The notes under the pieces are model-generated. The model saw only the letters and a list, made by a program, of their open reading frames with translations. It was not told the DNA's origin and did no database searches. The translations under genes and the position numbers were made by a program. A DNA stretch of 64,000 nt from Rhodospirillales bacterium (lineage in GTDB: Bacteria; Pseudomonadota; Alphaproteobacteria; TMED109), in assembly GCA_028824295.1 (NCBI GenBank), contig JAPPED010000003.1, forward strand, positions 62,001-126,000, in the 5' to 3' direction. Below are positions 60,761-64,000 of this stretch, one piece after another (within the stretch, counting starts at the first letter, position 1; each line of letters opens with the position of its first letter).

Positions 60761-62065
60761 ATGAGCGATTCCACCGGCAAGGACGGAAAAAACAGTCTGT
60801 TTTGCTCGTTCTGCGGCAAGAGCCAACACGAAGTCCGAAAACTGATTGCCGGCCCGACCGTGTTCATCTGCGATGAATGCGTCGAACTGTGCATGGACAT
60901 CATTCGTGAGGACAATCACTCCAGTCTGGTAAAGAGCCGCGAGGGCGTCCCCACCCCGGCCGAGATTTGCTCGGTACTCGATGACTATGTCGTCGGTCAG
61001 GATCACGCCAAGCGGGTGTTGTCCGTCGCCGTACACAATCACTACAAGCGGCTTGCCCATGGCCTCAAGTCGTCGGATGTCGAGCTGGCCAAGTCGAACA
61101 TTCTCCTGATTGGCCCGACCGGGAGCGGCAAGACGCTCCTGGCACAGACCCTGGCTCGTATCCTGGATGTTCCGTTCACCATGGCAGACGCTACCACGCT
61201 GACCGAGGCCGGCTACGTGGGCGAGGATGTCGAGAACATCATTCTCCATCTGCTGCAGAATTCCGAGTACAACGTGGAGCGTGCCCAACGCGGCATCGTC
61301 TACGTCGACGAAATCGACAAGATCAGCCGCAAGTCGGACAATCCCTCCATCACGCGCGATGTGTCTGGCGAGGGCGTGCAGCAGGCGCTGCTCAAGATCA
61401 TGGAGGGCACGGTCGCAAGTGTCCCACCGCAGGGCGGCCGCAAACACCCGCAGCAGGAGTTTCTGCAGGTCGACACCACCAACATCCTGTTCATCTGCGG
61501 TGGTGCGTTCAGCGGTCTCGAACGGATCATCGCCGATCGGGAAACGGGAACCGGCATCGGCTTCGGTGCCGACGTACGTTCACCGGAAGAGGCGCGCAAG
61601 GACGACATCCTGAAGAAGGTGCAGCCGGAAGATCTGCTTCGCTATGGGCTGATCCCGGAGTTCATCGGTCGACTGCCAGTCGCGACCACCCTGCGGGAAC
61701 TCGATGAGCCAGCGCTTGTCGAGATCATCACGACCCCGAAGAACGCACTGGTGAAGCAATACGCGCGCATGTTCGAAATGGAAGGTGCGAAGCTGACGGT
61801 CACCGATGATGCGGTCCGTGTGATCGCGCGCCGGGCCATTTCACAGAAAACCGGCGCCCGTGGCCTTCGCTCGATCTTTGAGGCTATTCTGCTGGATACA
61901 ATGTTCCATCTGCCGTCGCACGATGGAGTACAGGAAGTCGTCATTGACTCGGAAGTCGCCGAGGGCCGTCGACAGCCCCTGATGATCTTCGCGGATCCCG
62001 CGGTCGGATCTTCGGTCGAACGCGCACAACCCCGCGCCATCTCTGGAGCGCGCGCAGGGTCTTGA
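60761..62065 (+). CDS. clpX: ATP-dependent Clp protease ATP-binding subunit ClpX
   Basis: 434 residues; an AAA+ unfoldase that feeds substrates to ClpP. The N-terminal zinc domain has Cys15, Cys18, Cys37 and Cys40. The Walker A GPTGSGKT is at 118-125, Walker B is [10 protein letters not shown], and the ClpP-binding IGF-type loop region and sensor 2 ([12 protein letters not shown]) are present. [24 protein letters not shown] is characteristic. clpP is not adjacent, so its partner is encoded elsewhere. lon follows 72 bp downstream, as in many proteobacteria. Confidence 0.98.
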   Translation: MSDSTGKDGKNSLFCSFCGKSQHEVRKLIAGPTVFICDECVELCMDIIREDNHSSLVKSREGVPTPAEICSVLDDYVVGQDHAKRVLSVAVHNHYKRLAHGLKSSDVELAKSNILLIGPTGSGKTLLAQTLARILDVPFTMADATTLTEAGYVGEDVENIILHLLQNSEYNVERAQRGIVYVDEIDKISRKSDNPSITRDVSGEGVQQALLKIMEGTVASVPPQGGRKHPQQEFLQVDTTNILFICGGAFSGLERIIADRETGTGIGFGADVRSPEEARKDDILKKVQPEDLLRYGLIPEFIGRLPVATTLRELDEPALVEIITTPKNALVKQYARMFEMEGAKLTVTDDAVRVIARRAISQKTGARGLRSIFEAILLDTMFHLPSHDGVQEVVIDSEVAEGRRQPLMIFADPAVGSSVERAQPRAISGARAGS

Positions 62066-62137
62066 AATAGGGCTTCGGAGTTCACAACTCTGCTAGGCAC
62101 CGCCAGCCGTTTCCGGAGCCACTAAGGACACATCACC

Positions 62138-64000
62138 ATGCAAGAAGACACCGAGAAGGCCGTCCCCACGGTGCCGGAACCCAAGAACAGGGTCTTGCCG
62201 GTGTTGCCGCTGCGCGACATCGTCGTGTTCCCGAACATGATCGTGCCGCTGTTCGTTGGACGCGAAAAGACGGTGCGCGCCCTGGAAGAGGCCATGGCGA
62301 ACGACAAGCAAATCCTGCTCGTCGCACAACGGGAATCCACGGAAGACGATCCAGGGCCGGACGATGTCTATCCGGTCGGCACAGTCGGGAAGATCGTCCA
62401 GCTGCTCAAGCTGCCCGACAATACGGTGAAGGTGCTGGTCGAGGGTGTGATCCGGGCGTCCATCGAAGAGTTCACGGTCACCGACAAGTTCTTGCAGGCC
62501 AGGATCACCGACCTTCCCGATGAAACGCCAGCGTTGGACAGCACTCTTGAAGCCCTGCTACGCGCCGTACACGCAAGGTTTGAGACCTACGCCAAGCTGA
62601 GCAAGAAGATCGGACAGGAGATGGTGTCGTCGATCGCGCAGATCGACTTTACCGATCCCGGCCGAATCGCGGATGCGGTATCCGCCCAAATCGGCAGCAA
62701 GATCTCGGACCGGCAAACGCTGCTGGAGACCGGCGACATCCGGAAGCGGCTTGATCTGATCCATTCGCTGATCGAGGCCGAAATCGAGGTACTGAAAGTC
62801 GAGCGCAAAATCCGGACCCGCGTCAAGACGCAGATGGAACGGTCCCAGCGGGAGTACTACCTCAACGAGCAGATGAAGGCGATCCAGCGCGAGCTGGGTG
62901 AAGGCAGCGACCGCGACGAGGACGATGCCGACAACTTCCGCTCAAGGATCATGGCGACCAAGTTTTCCAAGGAAGCCAAAGCAAAGGCTCTGGGAGAACT
63001 GCGCAAGCTTCGTTCCATGAGCCCGATGTCCGCCGAGTCCACGGTCGTCCGAAGTTACATCGAGTGGTTGCTGGACGTCCCATGGAAGAAGTCCAGCCGG
63101 GTCAATCGCGATCTCAAGAGGGCGGAGAGAATCCTGAACGAAGACCACTACGGATTGGAGAAGGTCAAGGAGCGGATTCTCGAGCACCTCGCTGTTCAGC
63201 AACGAACCAAGCGCGGGCACGGGCAGATTCTGTGCCTGGTGGGCCCGCCCGGTGTGGGCAAGACCTCCTTGGGTGAATCCGTTGCCCGAGCGACGGGCCG
63301 GAAGTTTGTACGCGTGGCGCTTGGCGGAATTCGTGACGAGGCGGAAATCCGCGGGCATCGTCGTACCTACGTCGGTTCGATGCCAGGTCGCATCATCCAG
63401 GGAATGAAGAAGGCCAAGGTGTCCAACCCGCTCTTTCTGCTGGATGAAATCGACAAACTGGGTGCCGACTGGAGAGGCGATCCGACGTCCGCCCTGCTTG
63501 AAGTTCTGGACCCGGAACAGAATGTCACCTTCAACGATCACTACCTGGAGGTCGATTACGATCTGTCGGGAGTGTTTTTCCTGACCACCGCGAATACGCG
63601 CAGCATGCCGCAACCACTGTTGGACCGAATGGAAATTATCCCACTGCCGGGCTACACGGAACGCGAGAAAATCGAGATCGCGAAATCGCATTTGATCGCC
63701 AAGCAGATGAAACGCAACGGAGTTCGTCCGCACGAGTGGAAGCTGCAGGACGATGCGCTGGAGACGATTATCCGTCGCTACACCCGTGAAGCCGGGGTTC
63801 GCGGACTTGAGCGGGAAATCGCAAAGCTATGTCGAAAAGCTGTCCGCAAGATCGTTGGCGATGAGATCGAGACGGTGGAGGTGGCACCGGAGGACCTGGC
63901 CGAATACCTAGGACCGCCGCGCTATCGCTACGGTGAAATCGAAAGCGAGCAGATGGTGGGCGTGGCAACCGGACTCGCATACACGGAAGTGGGTGGCGAC
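62138..64000 (+). CDS. lon: ATP-dependent protease La (Lon), 3' end cut by window edge
   Basis: 621 residues are visible; the protein continues beyond the window. It has the Lon N-terminal domain (VLPLRDIVVFPNMIVPLFVGR), the central coiled region (YYLNEQMKAIQRELGEG), and the AAA+ module with Walker A GPPGVGKT at 369-376, Walker B LFLLDEIDKL, and sensor 2 in REAGVRGLEREIAKLCRK. The Ser-Lys protease dyad lies past base 64000. The ATG at 62138 follows AAGGA (62124-62128, spacing 9). It degrades misfolded and regulatory proteins. Confidence 0.98.
   Translation, partial: MQEDTEKAVPTVPEPKNRVLPVLPLRDIVVFPNMIVPLFVGREKTVRALEEAMANDKQILLVAQRESTEDDPGPDDVYPVGTVGKIVQLLKLPDNTVKVLVEGVIRASIEEFTVTDKFLQARITDLPDETPALDSTLEALLRAVHARFETYAKLSKKIGQEMVSSIAQIDFTDPGRIADAVSAQIGSKISDRQTLLETGDIRKRLDLIHSLIEAEIEVLKVERKIRTRVKTQMERSQREYYLNEQMKAIQRELGEGSDRDEDDADNFRSRIMATKFSKEAKAKALGELRKLRSMSPMSAESTVVRSYIEWLLDVPWKKSSRVNRDLKRAERILNEDHYGLEKVKERILEHLAVQQRTKRGHGQILCLVGPPGVGKTSLGESVARATGRKFVRVALGGIRDEAEIRGHRRTYVGSMPGRIIQGMKKAKVSNPLFLLDEIDKLGADWRGDPTSALLEVLDPEQNVTFNDHYLEVDYDLSGVFFLTTANTRSMPQPLLDRMEIIPLPGYTEREKIEIAKSHLIAKQMKRNGVRPHEWKLQDDALETIIRRYTREAGVRGLEREIAKLCRKAVRKIVGDEIETVEVAPEDLAEYLGPPRYRYGEIESEQMVGVATGLAYTEVGGD

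Overview
The window reads as a high-GC alphaproteobacterial chromosome segment. Supporting signs are an FtsZ ending in an alphaproteobacterial-type C-terminal peptide (QIPSFRK), a glnE-bcp pair beside an AsmA/DUF3971-like gene, a tyrS/anmK divergent pair, a DUF3576-type lipoprotein, and bacterial str-S10-spc gene order. The tRNA-His keeps G-1:C73. This argues against the large alphaproteobacterial clade (Rhizobiales, Rhodobacterales, Caulobacterales and relatives) that lost this pair, and suggests a Rhodospirillales-like or deeper branch. I see no mobile element, CRISPR array, rRNA operon or prophage.

Layout. 1-6.2 kb: the 3' part of ftsZ, a HugZ-like FMN/heme protein, a type II haloacid dehalogenase-like hydrolase, prfB with its programmed +1 frameshift, and bcp. 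6.4-12.8 kb: glnE and a large AsmA-like envelope protein, divergent. 12.9-20.2 kb: tyrS/anmK, an alpha/beta hydrolase, cysE plus a cysteine desulfurase, and an EF-G-like GTPase whose switch II His is replaced by Ser. 20.6-26.3 kb: a five-gene minus-strand operon (ACAD11-type acyl-CoA dehydrogenase, small membrane protein, ACAD11-type kinase, acyl-CoA ligase, epoxide-hydrolase-like protein) that resembles the phosphorylation route for 4-hydroxy acids. 26.6-31.1 kb: a FOXRED1-like flavoprotein, tRNA-His, a DUF3576-type lipoprotein, a tandem gamma-carbonic-anhydrase-like fusion, a 49-residue membrane protein, and a tartrate/D-malate-type dehydrogenase.

31.5-56.8 kb is the information-processing core: rpoB-rpoC, then an unbroken run of 25 genes (rpsL, rpsG, fusA, tuf, S10 operon, spc operon, secY, adk) with tiny gaps or overlaps. 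The flanks are rearranged. rplJ-rplL are not upstream of rpoB, and rpsM-rpsK-rpoA-rplQ do not follow adk, where a photolyase sits instead. RpoB carries about 167 extra residues, part of which looks like an L7/L12 C-terminal-type fold. S3, and to a lesser extent S5, L3 and L15, carry acidic low-complexity C-terminal tails. 58.6-64 kb holds an M24 aminopeptidase divergent from clpX, followed by lon, which runs off the window.

The best candidates for something undescribed are the tandem gamma-CA fusion, whose two halves have lost complementary zinc ligands; the inserted domain in RpoB; and the split ACAD11 operon with its unknown membrane protein. The functions of all three are inference from sequence.
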